Below, piece after piece: positions 48,989 to 61,555 of a stretch of 64,000 bases of DNA. Numbering within the stretch: position 1 is the first letter of the stretch; each line of letters starts with the position of its first letter. Below the pieces are notes generated by a model. The model had not been told where the DNA came from and did no database searches. It saw only the letters and a program-made list of their open reading frames with translations. The stretch covers positions 95,438-159,437 of the forward strand of contig JAEPRB010000078.1 of assembly GCA_016758965.1 (NCBI GenBank), in the 5' to 3' direction. The DNA comes from Circinella minor (lineage: Eukaryota > Mucoromycota > Mucoromycetes > Mucorales > Lichtheimiaceae). Position numbers and translations under genes: made by a program.

Positions 48989-50005
48989 ATGGCAGGCGAT
49001 GAAGAGTTTTATATTCGTTACTAGTATGTCACACACATATATATGTTTATTAAAGAAAATTTATACTTTAGGAATCAAAAAGATCAATTGTAATATTTTA
49101 CATTCTTTACTAAAAAAAAATTATAAACTTTTAGTTCGGGTCATCGAGGACGATACGGTCACGAATTTTTAGAATTTGAATTTCGTTCTGACGGTCATTG
49201 TCGATACGCTAATAATTCCAACTATAGAAATGACAGTTTGATCAGAAAAGAGAGTAAGTTACAAAAAACTCTTATTACATATTTACTTTTTAAGAGGATT
49301 TACGCGTTCCTTTTCCTCTCTTTTTATTTTTTTATTTCTTAAAACCTAATCTTTGAAATCTAAAAAAAAGAAAGAAAAAAAAACTCACTCACTCACTCAC
49401 TCACGCGTCTTTTTTTTTATTTTTTATTTTTAAATAGTGGTTGTGAGTCCAGCTGTCATTAGTGAATTGAAACGAATCATTGGAGAAAGTGAAGTTATGA
49501 AGTAAGTTAATAAATGAATAATGAGAATGAAAATAAAATATATATGGTTTTATTAAACAATAATTAAAATTATTATTTTTTTAATTAGGGAAGATGATAG
49601 TCAATGGCCAACAAAGAACGTTGTTGGTAGTCAAGAATTGGAAGTACGAATTGGAAACGAACATATTTCTTTTGAGGTAAAAATAAACGAACTTAAAATC
49701 CCATTCAAATGGAAATAAAGAATATTAAATATATATATCTATTATAATAGACATCCAAATTAGGATCACTTGTTGAAGTACAAGAAAGTCAAGATCCTGA
49801 AGGATTACGTATATTTTATTATCTTGTACAAGATCTTAAAGCATTTGTTTTCTCACTTATTTCTTTGCATTTCAAGGTAACTTTTTTTTTATAACTTTAT
49901 TGGAAGGGGGGGTTGGATGTGAAGATATTAATTATGACATTTAATTTTTTGAAAAAAAAACACACTAAATATTATTTTCTTCTATAGATCAAACCTATTA
50001 GTTAA
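48989..50005 (+). CDS. MAGO: Mago nashi, exon junction complex core subunit
   Basis: Six exons (49023 end of exon 1): 48989..49023, 49135..49253, 49438..49501, 49589..49676, 49751..49876 and 49988..50005. They give 149 residues, the normal family length. The joined protein is near-universal in sequence: [60 protein letters not shown] and [20 protein letters not shown], ending [20 protein letters not shown]. It pairs with Y14 (Rbm8) and locks eIF4A3 onto spliced mRNA upstream of junctions. Some yeasts lack it; its presence fits an intron-rich fungus. It follows the hydrolase after 168 bp in the same direction. Confidence 0.96.
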
Positions 50006-50391
50006 ATAAAAACACAAGAAGGAAATAAAAAAAAAATTAGAAAACGGGCAAAAAAAAAAAAAGGAAAGGAGAAAAGATGTAATACAATGAAAACAGATTA
50101 AAAAAAAGGGCCAAAAAAAAACAAGAGTAAATAACAATACTATTTTTTTTTTGGTGTATGTGTGTATATATATATATAAATGACAATAATGAAATGGTAG
50201 TAGATATATCTTGAAAGTTTGGAGGAAAAAAAAAACATGGCAAATGAGAACTGTGGATTTGTTTTTTCTTGTTTATCTTATTTTATATATGAGAGTATAT
50301 TGGAGTGGATGTTGTTGTTGTTGTTATATGATGACTGTCGTTGTTAAAAAAAATACGAAAGAAGTAAAAAGAAGAATTATAAATAGGTGAT
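50006..50391. other. convergent 3' intergenic region
   Basis: A-rich spacer between the Mago and HMG-box stops; nothing else seen. Confidence 0.5.
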
Positions 50392-52265
50392 TTATTGAGT
50401 AGTAGTACCATTATTATCAGTAGATGATGGAGGAGCTATTGTAGTAGTAGTAGTAGTACTCTCTTCTTCTTTAGTAGGTTTTGTATTATCAGGACTAGTA
50501 GGTACTTTAACATTATTATTAGGTTCCAATGATGATGATGCTGCTGGCGTTGCTTTTGACTCTAATTCTTCTTGTTTTTGAGGAGTAACTATATCTGTCA
50601 TAGGTTCATCTGTTGTTGAACGAGCAGGTGTAGATTGATTATCTTCTTCAGGTTGTTCTATCGTTGTTGTAGTGGTTATACCATCATCCTCTTCTTCTTC
50701 AAGTTCTTCTTCTTCATCTTCATCCTCATCATCTTCATGTAACATATCAACATTTTCATCATCCTCTACTTCTTCTCTTTCAGTTTTATCTTTTGCTGCT
50801 TTAGCTGCTTTAGTTCCATTTGTAGATGTTGCTGCGACATTATTAGGATTAGCACTTCCACCACTTGCGTTATATAACTCCATCGCCGCCTCAAATTCTT
50901 TTTGTTCTTTATTATACATATCATAATACACCTAAAATAAAAATAAAAAATAAAATAAGCGCGGTGTTATTATACTCAATTTTTTGTAAAGTTTAGTTTA
51001 ATATACAATTTGAAATAAAATAAAGCGCGGGTTGTTAAAAAAAAGAGTACAAACCTGCTTTTCTTCTTTAGATAATGCTTTCCACTTTTGACCTAAAAGA
51101 CGTGTGGCTTCACCCAAATTATCACTTGATAATTGATCTTTAATATTATCACGTTCTAATCGACAATATAAGAAAAATACATTGCCAGGTCCTTTAGGTG
51201 CATTTGGATCTCGTTTCTTACGAGCAGGTGTAGTAGTAGTTCCATTTTCTTGATTTTGATGATGTTTAGATAATCCTTTTGATTTACCACCTCTTGCTCG
51301 TTTACCAGGTGTTTTTAATAAAGTTTCCTTCTAAATTATTATTATTATTATTCATTCAGTATATAAATATATATATTCTTTTTTTCATTTGAAATAAATA
51401 AATAAAAAAAAGACTTACAGTTGTAATCGAGTCTGAGACAGAACCTTCCGAATCGGAAGCACCACCATTTGCTGCTGCTTTTCTTTCACGACCATATTGG
51501 CGGGAATTATCGAGTTCTTCGAGTAATACACTAAAAAAACAAAAGAACAAAAATTCATTATTTAATTAACTTTGTTATATATATATATAATGTTGTTGTT
51601 GTTATGTGGAAATAGGATATAGTAATTATATAATTATATTCTAACTTTTTGCGGCACTTTTATTTTTTTGCAACACAAATAAAATAATAAAACATACATG
51701 CGTTCCACACGTAAACGTTTGATTTGACGCATCGCTTTTGTGAGTTTATTATGAATCGTATCGTTATCCTATTATAATAATGAAATATTTAAATGATAAC
51801 GATGATTAATACATATTATATATATATATATATATATTTAAAACCTCAACTATAATAGTAATAAATCACCTCTTCTATTTCTCGAACTCGTTTTTTAAGT
51901 AAATTATATTTTTGTTGTAAACCAGAATCTTCGGTTGTGGTTACTGGGGTTACTGCTACTGGTGTATCCCGTATTTTTTCTGCTTCTTTTTCTTTTTTTT
52001 TTTTTGAATTATATATAGATATGTTACGAAGAAAAAGAAGAAAAATGGTTATTGTACCGTAAAAATGTGAATATATATTTATATATATATTTAGAGTCGT
52101 GATTTTTTAAAAATAAAGTATTTGCATACCATCAGTTGTTGGTGTAGAAATTGTTGGCGGGGTGCTTATGGTAGTAGCAGGGACGTCTTCATGATTATTA
52201 TTCGTAGTAATAGTGGTAGTGGTAGTATGAGTAGTATTAGTTGGTGGTGTTTGATGTGAATTCAT
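50392..52265 (-). CDS. HMG-box nuclear protein (Nhp10/Nht1-like INO80 subunit candidate)
   Basis: Six exons (52265..52130, 51991..51870, 51768..51698, 51530..51419, 51330..51055, 50931..50392) give 418 residues. After a Thr-rich N-terminus comes a coiled-coil stretch (YNLLKKRVREIEE, NKLTKAMRQIKRLRVERIVL), then a basic linker and a single HMG box: RDPNAPKGPGNVFFLYCRLE, then LGEATRLLGQKWKALSKEEK and VYYDMYNKEQKEFE. The C-terminus is highly acidic (runs of Glu/Asp) and Thr/Ser-rich. A leucine-rich helix before one HMG box fits Nhp10 of the INO80 remodeller, but general HMGB-like proteins are not excluded. The acceptor of exon 2 is preceded by A's rather than pyrimidines, so that junction is the least sure. 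Confidence 0.8.
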
Positions 52266-52718
52266 GATAAATAATAATTTGATTATTTTTGGAAATAATA
52301 AAAGGCGTTTGTCTTGTTGGTTGTTAAAAATTAAACGAAAAAAGAAAAGAAAAGAAGAGAGGAAGAAGCGAAAAAGTAAAAAGAAAACAAGACTCTGTGT
52401 TTTTTTTTAAAAGCAAAAAAAAATCTTTCCGATCTTTTATTTTTTTTTTTTTATGGCGACAGTGAAACAAAAAGGAAAGGGGTGCAAAAAAAAATGAAAT
52501 GGGATGGGGGTTTTTATTTTTATTTTTTTTGTTATATAAGTTATTATTCAATAAAGAAAAGGAGAAAAAGGTGTTTAAAAAAAAAAAGGCCTCGAACTAA
52601 CTTATACAATATAAATTTTTAATGCGGAAAGGTAAAAAAAAAAGTAAGACACACCAAACCATATCATATATAAACACACAAAAAGAAAAATAAAAAATAA
52701 AAAAAAGAAATTCCGCCT
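52266..52718. other. intergenic spacer
   Basis: Promoter side of the HMG-box gene and 3' side of the PIG-L gene; A/T and G runs only. Confidence 0.5.
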
Positions 52719-53924
52719 TTAAACAGGCGATGGAATGACTGCCACGAGTTGATTAACAAACATGTATCGTGAAAACGTTACGTAAAGCCACCGGAACCAA
52801 ACTAATTGAGAATCATGTCGTCTCATTGCTTTGTGTGTCACTAAATAATTGATAGGTGATGATACAAATACTATATCTTCATTATCTTGTTTATGACCAA
52901 AAAGTCTTTGTTCAATTGCCATATAAATAAGATCACCAATACCAATATATTTTCTTGGTAATAAAATAGATGATAATTTAAATAATTTGATCTTATTATT
53001 TTCATTTTTGCATGATTCTTTTTGAATAAAATGTCTATTATATTAAAAGGTAGAGTTAGTTTTTTTTTCTTTTACTTTTCACACACAATACTTTTCTTCT
53101 GTGTGCACAAAGGAAATTATTAAGATAAAAAAATAATAATAATCATTTTACTTTGCTCCGTTATACGCGGCAACATGATTTGGATGCCCCGATACGCCAT
53201 AATCATCAAATGTAATAATCTATATTCCACGTCATCCCCCCCAATAAATTATATTAATGGTTAACAGCAAACAACAACTAAATAATCAAAGATGTCTCTT
53301 TCCCTTCCCCCCCCTCCAAACTTTAAAAATTATTTTTCTCTACTTACTGTATCAATCTTATGTTTCGATACATAATCCTTCAAGATATCAGCAATTAAGG
53401 TAGGTGACCATGTATTTTTCATACCATCTTGTAATCCTCTAATCAATTATTATTCTCAGTCTCAGTTTATACTTTTTCTTTCCCTTCTCTCTCTCCGTCT
53501 CTTTTTAATAAACTAATAATATACTTTACTCATGATCAAGTGCTTTCACATTAGAAGGTGGAATACCCATCACTTGACAACTACGTGTCAATTCTTTTTT
53601 TCGTGTCATGCCTAATCCATCCGCATTACCTAGCAACCGACAAACGCGTTGTTAGGAGACAAAAACTTTTTTTTTTCATTGAAAGAAATTAATTTATATT
53701 TTACCTGTGGACAAACATAATACATGAACTCGTGTTTTTGATGATCCACTACGTAAAGCAGTAATGGTAGGACCAAAGAACATGCATTCATCATCGGGAT
53801 GAGCAGTCAAAATCAAAACTTGTTTACTTTTGATTGTACTTGGTTGTTGAAAATTAGCTAATACATGGTATGTATAAACGAGTATTGATGCTAGTAAAGA
53901 TATACTAAGTACTGATGTCCACAT
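52719..53924 (-). CDS. N-acetylglucosaminyl-phosphatidylinositol de-N-acetylase (PIG-L/Gpi12)
   Basis: Five exons (53924..53705, 53629..53530, 53438..53348, 53219..53152, 53034..52719) give 264 residues, the usual length. One N-terminal membrane helix (about residues 3-22) is followed by VLILTAHPDDECMFFGPTI with the zinc/catalytic motif HPDDE at 42-46. Then come GNADGLGMTRKKEL, LQDGMKNTWSPTLIADIL, and ITFDDYGVSGHPNHVAAYNG with the second zinc-binding HPNH. It removes acetyl from GlcNAc-PI on the cytosolic face of the ER, step two of GPI-anchor synthesis. Exon phases all agree. It lies in the same direction as RPC4 and the HMG-box gene, but fungal genes are transcribed singly, so this is not an operon. 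Confidence 0.94.
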
Positions 53925-54177
53925 ATTTTAAACAGCAACAAGTACTTGGAAAGGAAGTGGAAGAGAGTGAGAGAGAGAGAAACCAACAAAAGAACATGCC
54001 ACGTTCATTATTATGCTGAGTTGATCCAATCACTTTTCGTCTCAATATTAAGAATAAGCAGTAATAAATAATATAAAAATGGGGACATGGATGATATAAC
54101 ATGATGAATATTATACAAATTTATTATTATTATGACTATAAAACATGAAACAATACAACTTTTTTTTTATATATTTT
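53925..54177. other. short intergenic spacer
   Basis: Promoter of the PIG-L gene and 3' UTR of RPC4, with a GAGA run near 53961. Confidence 0.45.
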
Positions 54178-56139
54178 TTATTCTTCTCCTTCAAGTAATG
54201 CATCCAAATCTGGCATACATACAAATTTTTGTACAATATGACCTAATTCAATTACTTTTTTCTTATCATCACTTTCCGTATCTACAACCATCACATCCTC
54301 TAAAAAGGATGATCGCATGCCTTGTTGAACGTCTAATAAAACATCGCCAACCTTTAATTTCATTTTACCACTCTTGTATACAACCAATTTTCCAATTTGT
54401 CCTTCTGGCATTTCACTTAATTCCAATGATTGCATGGCTTCTTCTAGAGCGGGTATTTTGGCAGCTGGTGGTAATCCTTTTTCCAATTTGACTTTATCTT
54501 TCATTTCAACATCTTCATCCTTTTTCTTATTCTTTTCTTCATCACCCTCTTCTCCTCCATTTTCCTCTTTTTCTTCTGCATCATCTTCATTTTTAATAGG
54601 TTCTTCAAATTTAGGCATCACGGAAGGTAATTGGAAAAATAATAATTCATCATCGGCAACCGAAACCATTTGTCGTTTTTCATTGATACCAAAAATATTT
54701 TGTGCAGGTGCATCATCATCCATCAATAAAGGTTGAGTATTATTCAATTCTTCTTCTTCATCATCATCAGTTCCAGTGTCTGGTTTTCTATCCATATCCA
54801 TTTTATCTTCATCATCTGATGATGGTTCTTGTTTCACTAAAAAAAAGTTATAATATGTTAATTAACAATCCTATTATTATATTTATATATAAACACCTTT
54901 CTTATTATGTATTTTAAAAAAAAAGAAACTAGTTCCTCCTCACTTACCAGGATCCTTTTTAATAATAGCACTAAGAGCAGGTTTTTTAGATTTAACTTCT
55001 AACCATGGAATTTTATTTCGTCTTGTTGTTAAATCAGATGGATCTAATTCACCTGCTGTTCGAGAAACATGTTGAAATACTACAGGAAGCATACCATCAT
55101 GTCCACCATCTGCAAATAAATTGATCATATCTGAAGCTTCACTACTTTCAGGTTCATGTCTATTTCCAGAAGCATCTCCACCATGAGTATATCCACCACC
55201 TCCACTACCAAATTGACGTGCTCGTGATGCTAAAAATAAAATAAAAAAAAAACAGTTCATATATACATATTTAATTTTTTGGTTATTATTTGACTTTTTT
55301 TTTTCCAAATTCTTATTCCCTATATTCATAACCCTTTTCCCCCCAACCTCATTTTTTCCTTTAATAATACCTAAATTACTTACACATAGCAGATGGACCT
55401 AATGAAAAGAAACCAGAAGCAGTAGTTTGTGCAACAACATCCATAGGTCCACCTCGACCTCTACCACGACCACGTCCAGCACCTCGACCTCGACCTCGAC
55501 CTCTTCCTCGATCACCTCCTTCACTCTTTAATTTTTCATCAATAGCTGATGCTGTACTATATATATATATATAATACATTACATGTTGAGTTGTCAATAT
55601 AAATAAATATATGAAATTTTAATCAATCTATTCCTTCACCCATCCTTGATTTCTTCCGTTTTAACCCTATTATATATATATATATATATGCATACTTACA
55701 CTTCTTTTTTATTTCTTCTTGTCGGTACTGTAGGTTTAAATTTCATCTATATATCCACAATGAATTCCCCCCCCCCAAAAAAAAAAAAAAATTAGTGTCA
55801 ATTATAAAAAAGTGCGATTAAAAAGTTCAAAAAAATATGTATATAAACCTTCATTGCACCACCACGTGTTCGTTGACCGTCATGAACACTTGGAAGTCGA
55901 CCTTCTTGTGCTGCTTCAGGTCTTAAATTTCCAATCGGTTTATTATTACTACTTGAAGCACTAGCATCACTTGCGGGAGCAGAATTATTTGTTTGATCAC
56001 CTTTTGATTCACCAGTAGCGGGTGAAGATCGTCCACCACGTCCAGCAGCATTAGGTCTACCACCACGACCTCTTATACTTGGAGCAAATCGTCTTGTTTG
56101 TTTTGATACTGAAGGTGTTGTTGGATTATCGTCAGCCAT
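54178..56139 (-). CDS. RPC4: DNA-directed RNA polymerase III subunit RPC4 (Rpc53/POLR3D)
   Basis: Five exons (56139..55849, 55746..55700, 55556..55384, 55229..54948, 54836..54178) give 483 residues. The N-terminus is basic and RG-rich; the motif MKFKPTVPTRRNKKEVT is typical of RPC4 N-termini and leads into a long RGRGRGRG tract. A central acidic Asp/Glu/Lys region follows. The conserved C-terminal domain reads GQIGKLVVYKSGKMKLKVGD, then VLLDVQQGMRSSFLEDVMVV, ending GHIVQKFVCMPDLDALLEGE. This domain pairs with RPC5 (Rpc37) in the TFIIF-like module of Pol III that acts in initiation and termination. Together with RPB4, the window thus carries subunits of two nuclear polymerases. Confidence 0.93.
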
Positions 56140-56814
56140 AACGATCTATTTTTATTATATGCGTGTTTAATGTAATAAAGAAACCAAAAAAAAAAATGGT
56201 GGCAACAAAAAATCTTTTTTTTTTTTTTTTGGACTGAGTTGAAGTTTTTTTTTTTTTTTTAATTTTTGCAGGATAATATGATAAATTTCTGTATCTACTA
56301 TACATCCTCCCTTCTTCCAATTGAGAAGCAAAAAAGAAAGAAAGAGAAGCTTTATCTAATTTTTTATTGTTTATATTAGTATATTAAAAGTTATTTACAA
56401 AATAAATGTCAAGAAGGGGGTAAAAAAAATGCAATGAAGAGCAAAAGATTTGAAAGGCGAGTGTGTGTGTGTGGTGATTAGTAAATAATAATATTATAGA
56501 TGTAAAGTATGTACTTTTGGTATTTCGTTTCAATATACAATATATAGAGTTATTCCGCCTCTCTCTCCCTCCAATTAGTACTGGAGAATAAATCATTTGT
56601 TAATGAAATGACATAATTTTCAATAAATGATTTTGTTGAATCTTGTGTTTTGATGAACTGGTCCATTTGAAAGATTTTTATTGATCACATATAATACGTT
56701 GTACATCCATAGTTTTGTGAGTAGTTGATCTGTTTACATCAATTTTGATCATAATTAGTTCTTGTTATACACACTGTTGTATTGGATGATATTTGATACA
56801 TATTGCTGAATAAA
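56140..56814. other. intergenic spacer
   Basis: RPC4 promoter side with two poly-T tracts (56216-56260), a TG run at 56460 and otherwise nothing recognised. Confidence 0.5.
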
Positions 56815-58023
56815 TTATTTCTTCTTTTTGTTATTGTTATTAATAGTATATTCTGTTGATAAATTGACATGACTATGATTGCGTGGACGTAAACGACCCG
56901 GATCTGTCCAAATCTCTTCAGATTCTAATGGTCTACTTTGTTGTTTTTGTTTATTATCCATTTCCTTTTTCTTAAATTTAGTTTTATAGGTCGTTGATGT
57001 TCCAGTTGTAGTTGATTCTGGTGACTTCTTACTCTTTTTTTTTCCACGTCTCTTACGAATAGTTGTTCGTTTACTCGTTGTTGTATTAGTAGCTGTTGAA
57101 TTCATTTTCTTTGCTTTATTAGTGGAATTAGATGACTTATTATTGGTGTGATTATTATTATTGCTACTTAAACTCGGTGATAATGGTTCTGGTGATAATG
57201 ACGTAGTTGTTGATTTTATAATGGATGATGATGATTTATGACTATTCATTCGATGATTGCTCCTACGTGGTGATATTGTCTTTTTTGTTGCTGTTGCTGT
57301 TATTGATTCATCAACAGTATTTTGAATATCACCATTGCAATCATCATCAATAATAATTATATTCCTTTTATTATTATTGTTTGTCGATGAAGAAGAGGAG
57401 GAGGATGTTGTAAACGTTAATGATGGTGCTGCCAAGTTGGTGTCAAAAATACTATCTGAATCAAATAACTTTTTTGAACTTTTATTATCATCAAATCTAT
57501 AATAACCATTATTATCGTTATCATTGCAACTCATTTGTAATTGATTTTGGTCTTCTTCTTCTTCTTCTTCCTCTTGTAATAGTGCAAGTCGCTATAACAA
57601 TATAGTTAGTAATAATGTTTAACATGTAATAATTGTTTCCTCACTGTACTGTATATTACCTCATTAAAAGAAAAAATCGGTCTATTAATAAAAACAATAA
57701 AATAAATAATATTAATAACGACATTGACACCAATGTAAACACTTCTTTAATTAGTTTCAAAAAAAAAGATACCTTGATAAATGCTCGTACCTGATGATTA
57801 CAAAAAATAAAAAATATTTAGTTTTTATCTTTTTTTTTTTATGTTTTATTAAAAAGAATGTTTTGTAATAAATAAATTACTCTCTTATACGATTGCTATT
57901 TGGTGGACTTGGAGGTGATGTAGGTGGCCACCATTCATCTGACTGTAATTGTTCTTCTTGTGGTGAATCTTTATAACAACAATAGTTATCATTATTATTT
58001 TCTTGTTCTTGTTTATTCGTCAT
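56815..58023 (-). CDS. unrecognised Ser/Thr/Asn-rich, largely disordered protein
   Basis: Four exons (58023..57881, 57790..57773, 57681..57660, 57591..56815) give 319 residues; exons 2 and 3 are only 18 and 22 nt. The phases fit only if both micro-exons are included, giving the continuous stretch NRIREYEHLSRPIFSFNERL then ALLQEEEEEDQ. No known domain was seen. Features: an acidic and Trp-containing N-terminus (SDEWWPPTSPPSPP), long Ser, Thr and Asn runs, a basic patch (TTIRKRRGKKKSKKS) that could be a nuclear localisation signal, and a conserved-looking C-terminal segment SEEIWTDPGRLRPRNHSHVN. A nuclear regulatory role is possible but not shown. Confidence 0.6.
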
Positions 58024-58528
58024 GGTCCCCAAAGTGAGTTGAGATAAATGAAAAGAAAAGAAATGTATTGGGCATTCATGCCCTCTTTTTTATTATTATT
58101 ATTATTATTTTTTAATAATGGAAGACTTTTTGTTTATAATAACAATAAGAATTTAAAAAAAGGGGGGAGGGGGGAGGTGAAAGTAAGCTTTCTTTACAGC
58201 AAACAAACATTAACTTCAGACTTGAAATGTTATATGTGTCTCTCTCATTAGATTTAATACTAATATTAACCAATCGAATCTCCCCTTATCAGCATAAAAA
58301 TTTATGCTTCTCATTGTCGCTAGCCAAAATTATACCACAATGAGTCCCCTTTGTATACTTTTTTCTTATTATTATTATTTCTGAAACCAAATTGAAAAAA
58401 ATGTCATATCAGGTTAGTAATAGCTCAAAGATGTCACAAAATCATGACTGATCTTTGAAAGATATGGGTCATTGTTCAGGTAAGAAGATACATTTGTTGT
58501 AGACTTTCAACATTTTTTGATGAGAATA
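58024..58528. other. intergenic, no gene
   Basis: AT-rich with TTA/TAA runs; a short palindrome-like AGCATAAAAATTTATGCT lies near 58290. Nothing else recognised. Confidence 0.45.
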
Positions 58529-59236
58529 CGTACTTCTGGTAAATAACCCATGTTCCTGGAAATGAAAACACAGTAATTCAATCGGTTTAGTTTCAATATA
58601 AATAAATCTATAAATTATATTTTTACAGCGACAAGGTAAAATAATAATAATAATAAGGGCAACACCTTGCTCTTACGTAGAACGAAAAAAAAAGTCTTAC
58701 ATACGTAGTACGTAGTTCCAAAAGTCTTCTAGTATATAAAATGTTATTTGTAATAGTACTTATGTAACAGTAACATGATATTTAAGAAAGACATTATTGT
58801 ACAGTCGTATACACAAGAATGACGCAATAAAATTTCAGCTGATGTCAATTTATTTACGCCTTATTACAATAGTACTTCACAAACAATACATAGTAGGATG
58901 GTAATATGATAAGAAGACTAATTTTCTAAATGAAGAATTCTGAGAATAAAGGTATAACATTATCATATTTTTCTCTTTACGTACGAAATCCTTTCATGAA
59001 TTATTCTTTATTCGGTATCCATGGAGACTTTTTGAGTCGTCCCACTAGATAGGGTTTAACAGACGTTGAATCATAAGAGATAGTTTATAGTAAAAGTCAA
59101 ATAAATTAAACGTACCCATGAAAACCCGTTTCCCCTATTATTTTTTTCACCTTTTAACTTTAGCCTTGTACACCAAACAAAACAAAACAAAAGAAAGACA
59201 TTGTCATATTATATTAACGTTAAATTTTCTGACACA

Positions 59237-59300
59237 TGACGTGTAGATCCCTGTTTTTTTTATTTGTTTGTCTACAGAAAAATATAAAAATATAAAAAGG
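59237..59300 (+). promoter_or_regulatory. putative promoter of the small secreted-peptide gene
   Basis: A TGACGTG motif (59237-59243, a CRE/ATF-type half site) and a TATA-like AATATAAAAATATAAAAAGG (59281-59300) lie about 165 and 110 bp before the ATG. Both are kept in repeat copy 2 (62278-62284 and 62361-62374). Confidence 0.45.
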
Positions 59301-59402
59301 AGCACGTATGGTTAAAATTTTTTTTTTTCATTTCTCTCTCTTTCTCAATACCTTCTTTCCATCTTTACTTTCCAAAAATTAATAACAATATTTATTATAT
59401 TA

Positions 59403-59564
59403 ATGCTTATGCGACAACACATTATTACTTCTTCTACTATGCTTTTATGTTTTTGTGCTCTTTTGGTTTATGGTATTCCGATTCAACAACAAGCTCATAA
59501 TAATAGTAAACAGGTCTCATTTGATCATTCGGAATCAAAATACTACCATTGGTATGGACAATAA
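59403..59564 (+). CDS. small secreted peptide precursor (53 residues)
   Basis: A 54-codon frame, too short for most gene finders. It starts MLMRQHIITSSTMLLCFCAL, a basic n-region and hydrophobic core of a signal peptide with likely cleavage after LVYG. The predicted mature part is about 29 residues: IPIQQQAHNNSKQVSFDH, then SESKYYHWYGQ. TATA-like and TGACGTG motifs lie upstream, and an AATAAA lies near 59859, so the transcript may be ~550 nt. A GTATGG...GGTTAG stretch at 59552-59608 could be an intron, but splicing there gives an immediate TGA. No known family; the aromatic HWYGQ end is only superficially pheromone-like. Confidence 0.5.
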   Translation: MLMRQHIITSSTMLLCFCALLVYGIPIQQQAHNNSKQVSFDHSESKYYHWYGQ

Positions 59565-60270
59565 TCGACGTAAACTTTCTTAAAAAAACATTGATACTGT
59601 CGGTTAGACGCTATGGTAGATTCCAATACCTTGGTAACGTTATCTTATCTTCAACAGCAACAACAACTGTCCATCGTTTTTGTATCTGTCTCCATACAAC
59701 TATAATAAGATGACAGATTTTATATCAAGAAACCTTTTTATTTCCTCTGGACTTTTTTTATGGCTTTGTTTTTAATACATAATTCACAATATGTCTGTCA
59801 TATGAGTGCTACACAAGAGACAGGTCTTCATTAGCCTAGACTATGGAATGTTCTAAACAATAAAATGTATCTAGTGTTTGTGATAACCTAACAATAATAA
59901 TAAAACCCAAGCAAATTTAATATAAAATATTTATATAATATATTAAACAGTTCCATGGTATCTATCTATGACAATAAAAGTAACTTCCTACAACATGTGA
60001 ACTTCCTCTGACGATGATGACGACAATTAGTGTGTTGGAAGATCAAAACCCCCCAATTTCATTTTCTTTACTGTAGTTCTATTAGCATTAATGCACTCCC
60101 TTTTAATTAGATGGGTGGGGTGGGGTGTTTGCTAGACTTATATACGCAAAAGATCAATAATGTGGCAATAAAAAATAAATAGAAAACAGAAAAATATATT
60201 TTCGATGATAAACGTACTTTTATAACATATTTCTTTAATATAAATTGATATTGATACTTTATTTGTAAAT

Positions 60271-60748
60271 CCTGTGCTTCTTTTTGTTTTTAACACATGT
60301 GAAAAATTATTAATTAATAAATGTATTCACTAATTGAACCAATTTCTTTTTAAAACGGCCAGAAACGTAAAACGTTAGTTCTTTAAATAATTCGGGTGAA
60401 GTGTTCTCAAACCAATAATAATGATATAATGCTGTAATAGTATATATGATAAAAAAAAAACTTTTAGAAATGTACAGTGATTTGAGTTTTAGCCTAAAAT
60501 ATATATTTATAAAGATGGAAGACTTGTGGATCGACCTTCGCCTATAGGCCTGTGATCGTTTCCTTGCGGTCCCGTAGAATAAAGATCAAATGTATACGTA
60601 GCCAGAATAAATATACATATAAAAAAAATAAGTGGTAGAGAATAATGACTACAAAAAACTCCAGTAAAGGAAAAAGATAAATTGGATTTAACTTTTATAA
60701 GTTATAATAAATAAATATGAGAATGAGTATAATGAAGAAATGGTATTA
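60271..60748. other. spacer before the pogo-like element
   Basis: Unique AT-rich DNA between the end of repeat copy 1 and the transposon; no gene seen. Confidence 0.45.
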
Positions 60749-61555
60749 CCGTCATCGCTCGCTATAACGATATTCGATATAACGATAATATTTCGATATA
60801 ACGATAGGGTTTCGGGATCGAAGACAAATTAAGCAGGGAAATATCGCTAATTTTATATAACGATACCTGATCGGGTTTTAGCAAAGATATCGTTATATAG
60901 AGCTGACGAATAATATCTTTATTTATTTTTTTAGAAAGAAATAATACTAGTTTGTTGGGCATCTTTTTACCTTCTAACTTTAGTTTTTAAACATTTTTGT
61001 TAAGTTTTAATAATTTGAACATCAAATTTATCTTCAGGCACCGTCTTTTCCAAAAAAAGAAAGCAAGTGATATTCTGCTTCTGCTTCTTTCTTATAAAAA
61101 TTAATTTTGTTTTTTCCCCTATTATGCTTGTCCAACTTTTTCTTTGTCAATTGGCATGGATTTGTAAACAATAATAAGTAGACGATTTTTGATGCTTATC
61201 ATATAAATATGATACTCGCATTTTTTTTCTTATAGGCGATCAGAATTAATTATATGTGATCATGCGGTCGCAATCCATTTAGAAGTAATAAGACAAGGAA
61301 TATTTAATAAAGAAAACTGTACAAAGAAAAAAAATGTTTTATTTTTATAGCTTATTTAAGGTATGAATGATATAATGTGCTAGAGTTTTTTTTTTCTTTT
61401 TGCAAGACACATTAGATACATGTGAGGTCAAGTACATATGGATAGGATTTTACCCGAGCATTATAGCTGAGATCAAGAATTCGTTATAGCGATAATTTGA
61501 TATAACGATGCTCTTTCGGTCTCACGGGGCATATCGTTATAGCGAGCGGTGACGG
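60749..61555. mobile_element. non-autonomous pogo-like DNA transposon (807 bp)
   Basis: Terminal inverted repeats CCGTCATCGCTCGCTATAAC (60749 on) and, at the right end, the reverse complement CCGTCACCGCTCGCTATAAC (one mismatch), extending to CGATA. They are flanked by TA at 60747-60748 and 61556-61557. Copies of ATATAACGATA recur inside both ends (for example 60776-60805, 60856-60866 and 61498-61510). CTCGCTATAACG-type ends with TA target duplications are typical of pogo/Tigger transposons. No transposase is encoded. Confidence 0.8.

Larger units (their letters stand above)
58529..60270 (+). repeat. ~1.75-kb direct repeat, copy 1
   Basis: Begins TACTTCTGGTAA and ends at GTAAATCCT; collinear with 61556-63340 throughout. 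The best-preserved part is 59400-59760, around a small secreted-peptide gene, where long blocks are identical. Flanking parts show many substitutions and indels. Confidence 0.8.

Noticed and set aside
59403..59760. mating-pheromone or two-exon model for the small secreted peptide
   Set aside because: Joining at GTATGG/GGTTAG creates an immediate TGA, and Mucoromycota are not known to use peptide pheromones; the unspliced 53-residue frame is simpler.
60762..60962. 66-codon minus-strand ORF inside the pogo-like element
   Set aside because: It is a translation of the ATATAACGATA subterminal repeats and shows no transposase motif.
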